Part shown: positions 32,720 to 44,891 of the stretch, one piece after another
Numbering within the stretch: the stretch's first letter is position 1
Layout of the letters: every line of letters begins with the position of its first letter
Source of the DNA: Agrostemma githago
Lineage: Eukaryota > Streptophyta > Magnoliopsida > Caryophyllales > Caryophyllaceae
Direction of reading: 5' to 3'
DNA length: 64,000 nucleotides
Assembly (NCBI GenBank): GCA_958450325.1
Contig: OY288256.1
Coordinates: forward strand, 50,362,953 to 50,426,952
Notes under the pieces: model-generated
The model's database searches: none
Told to the model about the DNA's origin: nothing
The model's input: the letters and a program-made list of their open reading frames with translations, nothing else
Translations under genes and position numbers: made by a program

Positions 32720-34141
32720 GTATGCTTGAAACTTCAACTCCAAGGCCGTAGAACTTCAACTCTCATCTTCTGAAACTTCATAATACGTGTCCCATATATT
32801 TTTCATCTTCAGTACATTTTAAACTATAAGTCATGTTAATCCACAACACAATTACGCCATTTTCAATGTCATTCGAAGTCCATTTCGATCTATTAATCAA
32901 TCAAGATCACAATCTAATCGACCAAATAAGTACAAAGGGGATAAGCAAAAAAATAAGTACATCACATCAACAATATATTCCATACTTTGTATCATAACAC
33001 GTAACTACAGAGAGTTACTTATCGTTTTCTTTAGCTTTCTCTCCAATCCATTTAATCTCTCATGATCACATTGTGCGAATCTTCCGGTTCAACCTCAACT
33101 ATCATAAGTTAGTTTTCCACATTAGATGCCATCCACGCACCTAAGGATATGAATCAAAGGATTAGTTAGGTATATTGGACAAACTGAAGAAGCATCTATG
33201 TGATATGTGATGCTTTAGAACATCTTGAATTTAATTAATCATGTTTGCATTATCAACAACTGTGTGTATGGTCTATAGGCCAAATATCTTGATTTGGCAA
33301 GTAGCTGCAAAAGTCTACTTGGTTTACATGGACAACTACAAACCTATTGCCACTTTTGGCCTTTAAATGGGGTTAATACCGACCATTAATTTCAGAAAGA
33401 CACATCATACTACATGCACCATCTACAAATAAACATAGATCAACAAAAAGATAACCTACCAACCGATAAATTCGAGATAGTCAGCAGTATGAACACAATT
33501 TTATGAAGCAATGGTACAACCAGAAGAATACGCTTCACTCACAAATCAGGAAGAATGCAACATCATTTGCCTTAAGTTCAAAAGACTTCAGATCCCTCGC
33601 AAGTTGTTCAGCATTAATCCCCTCACGAGCCAACAAACTGTAGACATGAAGCAAATGAGTCCTTGAATAAATGCATTAGGGTAGAAGACAACTAGGGATT
33701 AAGCATGTGGGTACCAAAGAGGAGATGAAAATTTACTGAAACATGACTAATCAGTGAAGAAATGAAGGATAACATGAAAATTTCGATGCTCTAAACCCTA
33801 TACGAAATTAGGGTTACTCAAATTTCAAATTAGGGATTATTTTTATCAATATGCAAAATTAACAGTATGATTTACCTGAGATGAAGAAATGTAATGGAGA
33901 TGAAGAAATGGAGGTGCTTCGACGGAGATTCATGAAGGGAAAATCAGTAATGGATTTCGTAAAGAAGGAAAATCAGTAATGGCTGAGTATTGAAGAGGAG
34001 ATGCGAAGAGGAGATGTGTTGGAGAGAGTATTGAATGGTAAGCAGAAATCAATTGTGTTGGGAAAATAGAGGGTAGGAAAAAAGAGGTATGCATGAAAAA
34101 CGTAAACATTATTTTTAATTTTTTAAAATTAATTATATATA
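32720..34141. other. Right piece of the interrupted host repeat
   Basis: Begins with the same cttgaaacttcaactc phrases as 29795-30433, then AT-rich unique sequence, a captured exon-like stretch (33571-33639), and a G/A-rich tail ending at a TA run (about 34134-34141). Apart from the captured exon no coding frame is supported. Confidence 0.5.
33571..33639 (-). pseudogene. Captured exon resembling nucleoporin NUP93 N-terminus
   Basis: The minus strand encodes AREGINAEQLARDLKSFELK, preceded by two leucines. I recognise this as a segment near the N-terminus of plant NUP93, a scaffold nucleoporin. The exon-like stretch is preceded by tgtctacag, a plausible 3' splice site, and followed by AAG|GCAAAT, where a 5' splice site would be expected but GT has become GC. 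Neighbouring exons are not recognisable. It lies inside a repeat, so it is best explained as a host gene fragment copied by a transposon (transduplication), not as a working gene. The match rests on recognition, not on a search. Confidence 0.6.
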
Positions 34142-35026
34142 TCAACACATCTAAACCATCCATCTATGTTTGATCTGAAGGCTGAGATCAGGGGCGGCCC
34201 AGGCCCGGTTCAGGAGGAGCACAGGAACCGGGCCTCCAAAATTTAGGCCCAAATTTGGTTACATTCCTTGGATTTATAAAAAAATTTTAATAATACAGTA
34301 ACTCTGCAACTTCCAACTCTTGCGCCAGTGCCTAAACTTCCTCCATCTCATTAATACATTTTAAATTCCAAAATAATTAAGCTAAGTCTCCCTTTCCCAA
34401 ATAAATTTTCCAGTCCCCTAATATACAATCTTCATCGTCTTCAAGGCTCCACCAGTTCTTCAAAATACTGATTATAAATTTTCCCTAAGTTCTTTCACAA
34501 ATTAAAATCACCAAATTCTTTCTCCGTACCTTTCACAATCTCTCAACCAATTTCGAATTTTCCTATGTACTCCCTCAATTTCGCGATTATTTCTGTGTTG
34601 ATAGTGAGTCGGATTTTTTCTACAAGGTAAAATAATTTCAATTTTTTCGTTTCATTTTGTTTTTCTGGGTTTGATTGTTTCATTTATTCGTTATTTCTGG
34701 GACAGTTTTTTAAAATATGTTGGACCTGTTGGTGGGATGCTGAGAATCTGAGGATTAAAGGGTTTTTGTTTTGCTATTATGAAATTACTGAAATAAGTTG
34801 GATCAAAGGAATAAAGGGCTGAGATTTGATTTTTTTTCTTCCAATCATGATTAGTTGATTAATGAAGAATTGAATTATTGATATGCATATATTTTGATTT
34901 TATTTATTACCTATTTCATTTAATTGTGTGAATCATTTTTTTTGCAGGTTTTGGTTAATAAAAGATATACTTCCATTCATTTAAAGAGTATAAAGACTTC
35001 ACATAAGATACTTCGTATTAAAAAAT
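34142..35026. other. hAT-like terminus and AT-rich sequence
   Basis: At 34190 the sequence reads caggggcggcccaggcccgg, like a hAT-type terminal repeat. It is followed by a hairpin with 11-bp arms (34201-34211 and 34225-34235) and gggcctccaaaatttaggcc. The opposite terminus was not found. The remainder is AT-rich and has no supported gene. Confidence 0.35.
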
Positions 35027-36032
35027 AAGGGTTATTTAATGACAATAATACCAACTATAGGACGTCTTCCCAAAATAATACTAATTTCAATAAATCTGAG
35101 AATAATACGTACTATTGGAGTAGTTAAACAAGAGTAGTATGAGTAAGTTTATCACCTGCTACATCAGGTCATCTAATTAATATTTAACCTGTTACTTATC
35201 CCCATCCTCCTCCTTAGACTTGGATAACGGGTGAACCATGTCGGGTCAACTTCGAGTCGGGCCAATTTCGGGTTATAATAATTGGGTTTACTTCGGGTTC
35301 AGGTCATTCTCGGGTTTGTTGTTTTCAACTTTTTTTTAGGGATATCCACTCGTTTTCAATAATAATAGTCGGGACAGTTTCGGGTTAGCTCAGGTCAATT
35401 CGGATTACGTGTCAAAATCATGACTTCAGTTCGGGTGTCGGATCGGGTTCGGTTTGGCTTGTTCGGGTCGGGTCAGTTTTGTCAGGTCTACTTCTCCTTA
35501 CTTCTCTTCTTCATCCTCTCTCTCCATTACCCTTCATCCTTCTTCAGTTTTTTTTATACGTTTTGTTTAGATTAACGTGTTGATTTTGGTGTAGAATTTC
35601 GTTGTTAGCTAGATTTGGTGAGGTTGAAGGAAGAGAAATACGGAAGACATTCGACGTTTAATGCCCTGTACACTGAGTAAGTGAAAAGGAGTGAAGTAAT
35701 ATGAGATAAATTAAAGGCGAAAAGGAGGTGAACGAGTTCTACCGGTAACTGGTCATCTATACTACTATGGTTTAACTACTCCAAAAATATGTATTATTCT
35801 CATATTTATTAAAATTGAAATTATTTTCGAAAGATGATCTATAGTTGGTATTATTGCCATTAACTAAAATTAAAGGTGAAAAAGGAAGGTAAAAAGGTTC
35901 TACAGGTAACCGGTCACCTATACTACTCTGGTTTAACTATTCCAATAATACGTATTATTCCCAGATTTATTAAAACTGTTATTATTTTGGGAAGACGCCC
36001 TATACTTGGTATTATTGTTGTTAAATAACCCT
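35027..36032. mobile_element. Mutator-like MITE with long TIRs and a doubled right end
   Basis: Left end AGGGTTATTTAATGACAA (from 35028) mirrors the right end ...TTGTTAAATAACCCT (to about 36032). Inverted similarity extends over about 100 bp, with aataataccaactatagg against cctatacttggtattatt. The right TIR sequence occurs twice (about 35740-35860 and 35900-36032). No transposase. A clear target duplication was not found, so the superfamily is tentative. Confidence 0.6.
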
Positions 36033-36039
36033 TTATTAT

Positions 36040-37658
36040 TTGATAATTACACTAATTTTAAATCGTATGCCTTATCAATATTTTTTACAAGTTTTCGATA
36101 TCGTTTTATAAATCGTTGGTAATTTAATTAATTACGATCGTTATAATATTTTGTTGGTTATCGTGATACTAGTAACTAAATAATGTCGATTTCATATTTC
36201 GTCATATTTCGTTAATTTATAATTTTCACTTAAAAATCATTTTTGTATATTTTAATCGAAATTTGTATACTTGTTAATAAATTAATTTTATTTTTACGAT
36301 TTATTCAAATAAATGAGAAAATAGTCGATTTTGTTTTAAATATATTTTTAGTCGAGACTATTTTCACTACTAATTTCCTATTTGTTTCCGATTGATTATT
36401 TTTATTAAAGTCCATATTATTTATTAACAAAAACTATCTGTTAATAATAATTTGAATTCTTGTAAATTTCATTTCATTTATAAAGTTCGTCGACTCATTT
36501 AATTTTGATATCATTTTCTTAAAACATCTCTTTTCTAAAATTTATAGTTTTAACTCGATTTCCTAATTATTTATAAAATACTATAAAATGACTTATTATA
36601 TTTAATTTATATTTTGAGTAACGAATTTTGAAATGTATTAAAGTTACCATAATAATAAAATGTTAATTTCGTTAGAAATGCTATTTTTATACATTTCACT
36701 CATTTTAATCACTTACGTATTTTCTATAATAATATTTCTATTTTAAGTAAGTTTCTAAAATTAGTAAGTTTCTATTTATTCCCTTTTATATAAAATTTTT
36801 ATTCCTTTTAGGAATGATTATATCTCTTGTATATATCGATAATGGATGTTTTGGAGTTATGGAATAAGGACAAGTGTGAGGTTTAGAGTAATATATTCTG
36901 AGGTTTACGTTTTTGCCATCAACTATAAGGCTAGTGTATCAGGAATCGGTACATTGGTTGTTGAACCGGGTGACAGGTATCCCGGGAGTGGTGTACATTT
37001 TGACCTTAAGCTTAGGCCTCGCAGTAAGTCGCCGTCATAAGTTGAACTGGGTGACAGGTAATCCCAGGAGGGGTGTGCATTATCTTAAACTATGGCCACG
37101 CATTTATAAGTCGCCGCTCTATTATGGTTGAGTAGCCTAGTTAGAGACCGAAGTTTGATTTGTTTGAACTAAGTTCTCGAAGCTAGTTTTAGTATTCTCC
37201 TAGTGAAAGTCTAGCCTTCATCACTAATCCTATCCATAACGCCTTTTTGAGTATTTTTATTATTATCGATACATTTGGTTTGCAGGTTGGCAAATATTTC
37301 AAGTTTTCTTCTGAAAACTTGTTCTGATTTTATTGTTCTAATATTTTGGGTTTTCTCCGAAAGCTTATTTTTATTATATCATTTAATGTTTTCCATTTTA
37401 ATTATTTTGATATAGTAATACTATTATTTTTCCATATGGTATAATATGGCTAGGAGAACGGCCGAGTTACTCCCCACTGACGTGGCTGTTATCTTTATAA
37501 CATGACAGGTATTTGCTGCTGGGTTTTGGGTGTGAGCTAGCAAGTAGCATGGATCCTACTCTTTCTTCAATCATATTTATTTATGTATTTTTGTAACCTT
37601 GTTTGGAGAATATTTATTTTAGCCCTTTTGTAAAAAGTGACCTCTGTATTGACTGGCC
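36040..37658 (+). mobile_element. Old gypsy-type LTR fragment with an internal duplication
   Basis: AT-rich sequence ending in a part with LTR character: a tandem duplication of about 81 bp (36960-37120, units starting gttgaac.gggtgacagg) and phrases common in chromovirus-type LTRs. It is interrupted at 37664 by the next element and seems to resume at 41303-41400. The terminal bases could not be fixed. Confidence 0.4.
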
Positions 37659-37663
37659 GTTCT

Positions 37664-38140
37664 TGTTAGAAATAATGCAAAGACAATAGATTGATCATTG
37701 TTGCATTGTAAGGGTATCTCCCATTAAGTAGCACATTGACACCAATATTCATGATGGTTATGAATATCATTATCTTTATAGTAATGACAATTCATTACCA
37801 TCATGAATAGCCTTGGATACCCTTTGATATTAGTCTCATACTCTCATGTAGTCTTATATAAGGTGATATAAGAGAATGGAAATGGGGAAGAGATATACAT
37901 CAAATACTTCATCATCCAAATGTCTTGATAAATTCTGAGTATACCATCGAGTTCCAACTCCTAATGGTTGAGTACACAACCTTTTAGGAGTGTTGTGTGA
38001 CCTTGGGGGACGACGCCCATTCCGATTTGTACCGTAGTCGGGGCGATTTCGTTTCCCATTCAGTGGCCTTCATACCACGACACAACAACGTATGTTTACT
38101 ATTTATATATCGCCCCTATAGTGACCCTATACTTCCAACA
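37664..38140 (+). repeat. 5' LTR of the non-autonomous element
   Basis: 477 bp. It carries an internal hairpin with 19-nt arms, one mismatch (37747-37765 and 37790-37808), in its first third. Confidence 0.9.
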
Positions 38141-40825
38141 ATTTAGAAACGAAATTATGTCACTATTATTGTGGTTGTGTTCATCACTTGTCATGGGAAT
38201 TATTTCTATTGGCTATCTGGTTACGTTGGTAACATTCATCTCGTTGAGGGTGAGACAGCAGTTCGGTATTATGGCAATAACTCCATCTCTAGACCTCCGA
38301 TTTGGACGTGTAATATGGCGTTGGAAAGCTAAGAAAAAGGGCTACAACTCTTTAGTTAAAGTCGTGAGCTGATTCTGCCATTTACCCTTCAGAAAACGGG
38401 ACACAATGTCGTGGTAGTATGCTGAAATTTTTGAAGGTTTATGAGTGGATGGTATTATCTTATTTCATTATCAGTATTCATCCTTGAGAATGAGGTATGG
38501 TATATATGTGTTTTGTTCTTGTCTTCTTGTGATTCATGATGGTAAAATAATTACGTTTGGTAGATGAGTATTATTTATCGTCATTGATTGGAAGATAAAT
38601 TATCTGATAAAAGTAAGATGTTAATGTTGTTTCTGAACATATGTTGAATGTGTTAGTCTCAATATTTCATGATGGATGATGAATTTGCACACATGTTTGT
38701 ATTAGTATACAACTATAAGGTGAATGTTTTTCTGTGTTATGGAAAATATTATATGACTACGATCAAAATAATTAATGTGATTATTAGTGGAGTAATAATT
38801 AATTATTAATGATTTTGTGCAAATTATGTTGTCTTGGGAGATACCATGTGGAGATTATAAGCTCTTATGAGTAATGAGGACAATATTTGGATTTATTATA
38901 TAGCCGATATAAATTTATTCTATGCACTTAATATATATGATATTGAATATTATTCATTAATCAATTTAAGAACATTATGTATGTTTTGCTTGAGAAAATT
39001 GAATATGTATAATATATGTTGGGATTATATATTAGTGTGATTTTTCGTATCCTTACTAATATTTTGAAATGACACGTGTGTACTTGTCTTGTAAATTATT
39101 TTGGATACATTTGGAAGGAGAATTTAACTTCACACTAGAGACGCATCAATGCTCACTTGAGTAAAATAAGCTATATGTGGGGGTTAAATATTTTATTTTT
39201 ATTGACATGCATAATCTTGATCAAGTATGTATTAAATAATTGGATGAATTATTTGATAAATTACTCTAAGAATAGATTATGGAATAGATAAATTGTCAGG
39301 CATAATTATTTGATATCTAAAAGTTGGGATGATTAATGAATGAATAATTTGTATATTTTGTTTGAACGATTATGTTTGTCACTATTTCGTGGTATGAGAA
39401 CATGTGGGGGAAGTCATTCAACTTATTTGATAAAATTATTCATGCATCAACTTTAGAGTTGATATCTTATAATTTGTGAAGAGTATGTATATCTCTAATT
39501 GTGGGGGAAAGTGATGATCGATAACATGTTTTATACATGAATAATTGAACCAAATGTAAGAGTTTTAATTTGTTGACTAAGTCAATAAATAATGGTTGCG
39601 TAAGGTCCATTTATTTATGTTGTACATTTGGCTTACACCACACTATATAAGATTATGATGATTGATTTTATGTGAGTAAAGGATATATATTTTAATTTGT
39701 GGATTTGCAAAAAGAAAATATAAGTGAAACAATCATCGAGATCGTTGTTCTCTAATATAAGAATGATGATGTATATGTGGTGCAATATTGCAATATTGAG
39801 AATTGCAACATGTTGGATATTTATAAAGATATTGGATCACAAAGTGAGATGCACAATGATCATGAGTAAGCTTTCATCTTTATAATAATTTTATTATAAG
39901 TCTATTGAGAAGACTGTTATAATGTATTATGTATGCGTATTATTTTGCTCTTTTAACCTTACCGGAGTAATGCATGGTGATTGTGAGCTTAATATTTATT
40001 GCATAATTGTGGGGGCATCAATTGCTATGCAATGTTTGATGCTGATTTCAGCTTCATATTGCTAAAAATGATGTGTAGTGAATTACACACATGTATTATG
40101 CAGATTTGAGGGAGCTGTAATCATCAAATATAATTTGGTGTATTTGAAAGGTTGAGCATATAGCTCTTAATGGTCTTATAGCCCATATTTGGGTGGTCCT
40201 TGTGAGACGGACTTGATGAGATCACCGTAATGGCAGAGGTTGAGCATATAGCTCTTAATGGTCTTATAACCCAAATTTGGGTGGTCCTTGTGAGATGGAC
40301 TTGATGAGATCACCGTAATGATAGAGGTTGAGATATTTCTCTTAATGAATCTATATCCCTATGTTTGGGTGGTCCTGTTGTGAAGGACTTGATGGATTCA
40401 CCGCAGTATTGAGAGGTTGAGCTTTAGAGCTCTTAATGATTCTATAGCTCATAAGTGAGTGGGTTATGTGGAGATATCCTTGATAGAATCACGTAAGTGA
40501 GTGTGAAGTGTTGGCCTTCTTCTATGAGAGATTGAGTTATCTTTCTAGAGCACTCATCAAAATCCCAAGGTTCATTTGGCCATAAATTTGTTGAATCGTA
40601 TTGCGGAACTCGTGTGGAACTTAAGGTATGATATGTGTTGTGAGGGTAATTCAACCGAAGTTCAATAAGGAATTCAAATAGAAAGATATTCTCTTGTTGT
40701 AAGTAAGTTGTTGACTCATTTCACTAATACGTTAATTCAAATCGAAAGATATTAACGTCTAAGTGTCAACCTTTTCATATGCTCATAATTTTTGTTATTG
40801 GTTGTCATTTGCATTAGTGGGGGAT
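38141..40825 (+). other. Non-coding interior of the LTR element
   Basis: About 2.7 kb, AT-rich. The only longer frame (38121-38372) straddles the LTR edge and matches nothing I know. Tandem repeats are at 40148-40500. No gene supported. Confidence 0.6.
40148..40500 (+). repeat. Four tandem copies of an 88-bp unit
   Basis: Units begin gaggttgagc near 40148, 40236, 40324 and 40413 and contain ctcttaatg, tttgggtggtcct and gatgag.tcaccg. Copies 1 and 2 are most alike; 4 is the most divergent. Confidence 0.85.
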
Positions 40826-41302
40826 TGTTAGAAATAATGCAAAGACAATACATTGATCATTGTTGCATTGTAAGGGTATCTCCCATTAAGTAGCACATTG
40901 ACACCAATATTCATGATGGTTATGAATATCATTATCTTTATAGTAATGACAATTCATTACCATCATGAATAGCCTTGAATACCCTTTGATATTAGTCTCA
41001 TACTCTCATGTAGTCTTATATAAGGTGATATAAGAGAATGGGAATGGGGAAGAGATATACATCAAATACTTCATCATCCAAATGTCTTGATAAATTCTGA
41101 GTATACCATCGAGTTCCAACTCCTAATGGTTGAGTACACAACCTTTTAGGAGTGTTGTGTGACCTTGGGGGACGACGCCCATTCCGATTTGTACCGTAGT
41201 CGGGGCGATTTCGTTTCTCATTCAGTGGCCTTCATACCACGACACAACAACGTATGTTTACTATTTATATATCGCCCCTATAGTGACCCTATATTTCCAA
41301 CA
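40826..41302 (+). repeat. 3' LTR of the non-autonomous element
   Basis: 477 bp, about 99 percent like 37664-38140 by eye, followed by ATTCT. Confidence 0.9.
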
Positions 41303-41307
41303 ATTCT

Positions 41308-43777
41308 TTTATTAAAGTATAGAACATCAGTGTGTTTTAATCCCAAATCTACAGTATTTCCGCCACTGTATTGCGTTAGAATTTCTAGGGGATTTCAACA
41401 ACATAGTGAGTGTGACTATACAACATAATGAGTGTGATTATACAACTGAATATGTGACGACAATGAGTGTACAGCTGCCTGACTCTACAACATAATGAGT
41501 ATGACTATACAACTGAAAGTGTGTGATCCTGCTATTCTGCAAGAACATTACGCACTAAATGACTTGTTCATCTTCATCTTCAGTCATCTTCATCTTCAAC
41601 ATATTCATCTTCAAACTTCATCCATCCCACAAAAAAAAGAACAACTTCATCTTCAAACTTCATCTTGAAGATGAAGTTGTTTTTTTTTTTTTTTTTTGTG
41701 AAAAATGAAGATGAATAATTTTATAAATACAAAAAAAAGGTATGAAAAATAAAAGAAGATTGAAGAAGATGAAGATGATCGAAGATGAAGAAAAAGCTAA
41801 AAAAAAATATATGAAGATGATCGAAGTTTATGCATGAACATACCTTGGTATGATGATTGGAGTATGATCGGAGTTGTTGACGGAGTATGGTCTGAGTTAT
41901 TAATGGAGGCTTATTTGATGGGGTTTTGTTAGAGAGAGATGAATAATTGAATTGGGAAATGAATTGAAAATAAGGAGGTTGGGAAGGGTAATAGGCGGGA
42001 GAAAGAGTAGAGGAGGGAAGTAATGGAATGATTGAGTTGGGTGAGGGGGTGTTTGGCAGCCTTAATATCAGTCCTCTTTTTTTTCAATACACTTTATATA
42101 CTACTAAAACAGTTACAAGTATTATTCTTTCCAATGACATCTTCACAGTCCCATAGTTTAAACTTCATAAATGATGTCAGTAATGTTAAAGAAACATGGA
42201 GATTGCGTGTTAGAGTTATACGACTCTACTTCGTACCTTCGTGTAATAATTCGAAGGAAACAAGTTGGGTTGAAATGATTCTTATAGACAAAGAAGTAAT
42301 ATAACTCTAACAAATTTGAGTTGTGGTTGTCCAAAAAAAATCATCTATTTTGATACTCTTTTCTTTCAAATAATATATTGATATGATGTTACTCCGTATA
42401 TTCTAATTTGTTAACAAAATCTCCATCCGGTCTGAATATATAAGGGGTGTTTTCTTTAAAGACGGTTGGTTTTGTGATAAAAAAACTTTAAATTAAATAA
42501 TCAGCTAAAAATTACAGTATACAATATTAAATAATTAACTAAAACAACATATATATTCTTGAACTTGCTGACAAGTCAAGCACTTACCGACAAATGCATT
42601 AAATGAGATTACTCGATTATCTTTGAAAATTTAAATTATTTTCTTAAATCAAAATGTAAAGATTAAAAATGTGAAAATTTAATATGCTAGTGATTAGATA
42701 TTTACAAGTTATCACTAAATATAAAATTCTAAATTTACTGCGCATTATTTTGCGGGATCTATACTAGTTTACTATTCACACAATAATAAAGTTGTGAGTG
42801 TAGATGGTGATTGGTGAGTCTCACTAATAAAGTAAAATATCTCCACTAACAAAGATATATCAATTATAGAAATATGACAATCATAGCGAAACTAACCTAA
42901 AAAAATATGTTGCAATTCCAAAGAATCGGAGAGAGTATTGAATAAAAATTAACTGAAATGATGTTGAATAATAATGTTGGACGACGAGAATTTTTCACGT
43001 AGGATAATGTAAGTGCGCACATTGAAGGATCAATTTACTATATTAGCTCTGTTTTCATTATTGTTGCTAAGTTATACTTCCCCGTCCCTTAAATATTACC
43101 CCGTATTTTTTTCTTGCCAAGTTCTTACAGATTGCGCAATTTTTTCACTTTTTTTTTTGTAAGTCTACCTTTTATAATTTCATTAATACCAAGTTAAAGT
43201 ATTTATCCATTTTGCCCATATTCCTCATTAATCTTGATGATCACCTCCTATGAGGCGATCTTTAAAAGACGGATGAAATATTAAAGTACTCATAACACAA
43301 TTATTAATTAACTAGTTTTGTTACCCGTGAAAATCACGGGTGTGTTTCAAGTAAATTGTGCAAACTTAACCTTAAATTGTCATCGTGTTGTATGCACTCG
43401 TAATCTCGTATGCAAAAACTTATGTGCATGAACGAACTGTAATTCACGTGCTTTGTTCTGAATAAACAAACAACATTATTTATGTGAATATTAATCGTAA
43501 TACTTCCAAATTCATATAACAATATAATCTCAACGTATACGGTTATAAACGTATGAAATCGAATGGAAGAGAGTATTGATAACATTGTAGTCTCGTGACG
43601 TCATGTTATCTACATCGACATATAATTATATAATGGAGTAATAAATTATTATTCATCTATTTTTCTAGCTAAGAACAATAATCAAACAACATTTTATTGT
43701 TTAATTTGACAAAGATTAAGATGGTGTAAAAGTAAGAGAGATATAAATTATGTAGTAACATATCATGACAACTTACG
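41308..43777. other. AT-rich intergenic sequence with short repeats, no gene
   Basis: 41308-41400 may be the continuation of the old LTR fragment. 41400-41525 has repeated tacaacataatgagtgtg phrases. 41560-41830 is rich in cttcatcttc and its complement, including a perfect hairpin (arms 41640-41656 and 41665-41681, loop 8 nt). The G/A-rich part at 41820-42010 resembles the end of the repeat near 33900-34090. From about 42060 I see no recognisable element or gene. At 43327-43343 there is a small hairpin cccgtgaaaatcacggg. Confidence 0.5.
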
Positions 43778-43782
43778 CTACC

Positions 43783-44804
43783 TGTAGACACCCGCATTTT
43801 GACTGCCAGGTGTCTATGGTAGTTTCCAAAAAACACCCGATGATGATCGGACGCTAACGTGCTCTAACGCGCTCGGATACGGGCTCGAAATCAACAATGT
43901 CCGGCATGGGCTTTTAACGGGATACAAATCACCCAAAACCAACCTCAAATTCAGGCCCAGTGGGTCGTTCCGAGCAAAATAAGACTAATTTGTGCCAAAA
44001 CCGACACCAAAAATAAAACCCGTCTTTTAGCGACCGGGTCAAAACCCGGTCAAGACGAACTCGACACACAAAAAACGACCTGGTACATCCCCAAAAGTGG
44101 CGCCCAAATTCAAAAAATCAAAATCAATCAAGATCAAATCAAGGTCAATCATTCCTAAAATGGTGCGTCCTAATTGATCCACTCGGTCGAGTGAATTGAC
44201 CCACTCGATCGAGTGGAGCCTCAAAAAAGCGGGCCAGGTTCATTTGCCAGGGCACTCGTGCACTCGGTCGAGTGACCCTATGTCGTGGGTTTTTCTATAT
44301 AAGCCCCATCAATCCACAACCTTTTTACAACTTTTTTTCAATCATAATTTCAGCCAACTTTACACATCCAAACCCTCTCATTTTCAGCCATAATCCAACC
44401 CTCATGCATCGTCACGCTTATACACACTTCGAGAGCAAAACTCGTTAAAATCCGTATCCATACAAAACCTCATACACACACACCATCAACTCCTCCTACG
44501 TATCTCGACGATTCCCGCGCCATTGTCGCCATTTGACGAACCGTATCCCGAGAAGCAAGAGCATGTAGGTTGAGGGTGTAACAATTCAACACCGACTTCT
44601 CCTTCTTCCCTTTCTTTTCGTTCTTTTATGTACATTTACGTTTATGTCTATGTATTATAATTAGTCGATAATAACGACATGACTACTAACATCTAACATT
44701 TACTTATCGTACACTAACATCTAACTTCTAACATTTATTTATCGCATCTAACAATCTAACATTTAATTTTCGTTATTTACATTTTGTCATAATATCACTA
44801 CCGC

Positions 44805-44891
<87 letters not shown>

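Larger units (their letters stand above)
37664..41302 (+). mobile_element. Non-autonomous LTR element without coding capacity
   Basis: Direct 477-bp LTRs (37664-38140 and 40826-41302) with TGTTAGAAAT...TTCCAACA ends differ at about five positions by eye. Flanks are GTTCT (37659-37663) and ATTCT (41303-41307), a 5-bp TSD with one change. A polypurine stretch agtgggggat precedes the 3' LTR. The interior has no gag or pol, and no standard tRNA-Met primer site directly follows the 5' LTR. Termini suggest Copia-type ancestry (inference). Confidence 0.85.

Noticed and set aside
34190..34240. Complete hAT element starting at caggggcgg
   Set aside because: No matching opposite terminus, 8-bp TSD or transposase was found in the window; only a terminus-like motif is reported.
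43078..43291. Possible second Stowaway MITE (cttccccgtcccttaaatatt)
   Set aside because: The other end (gacggatgaaatattaaag) is not a proper inverted repeat of the start.
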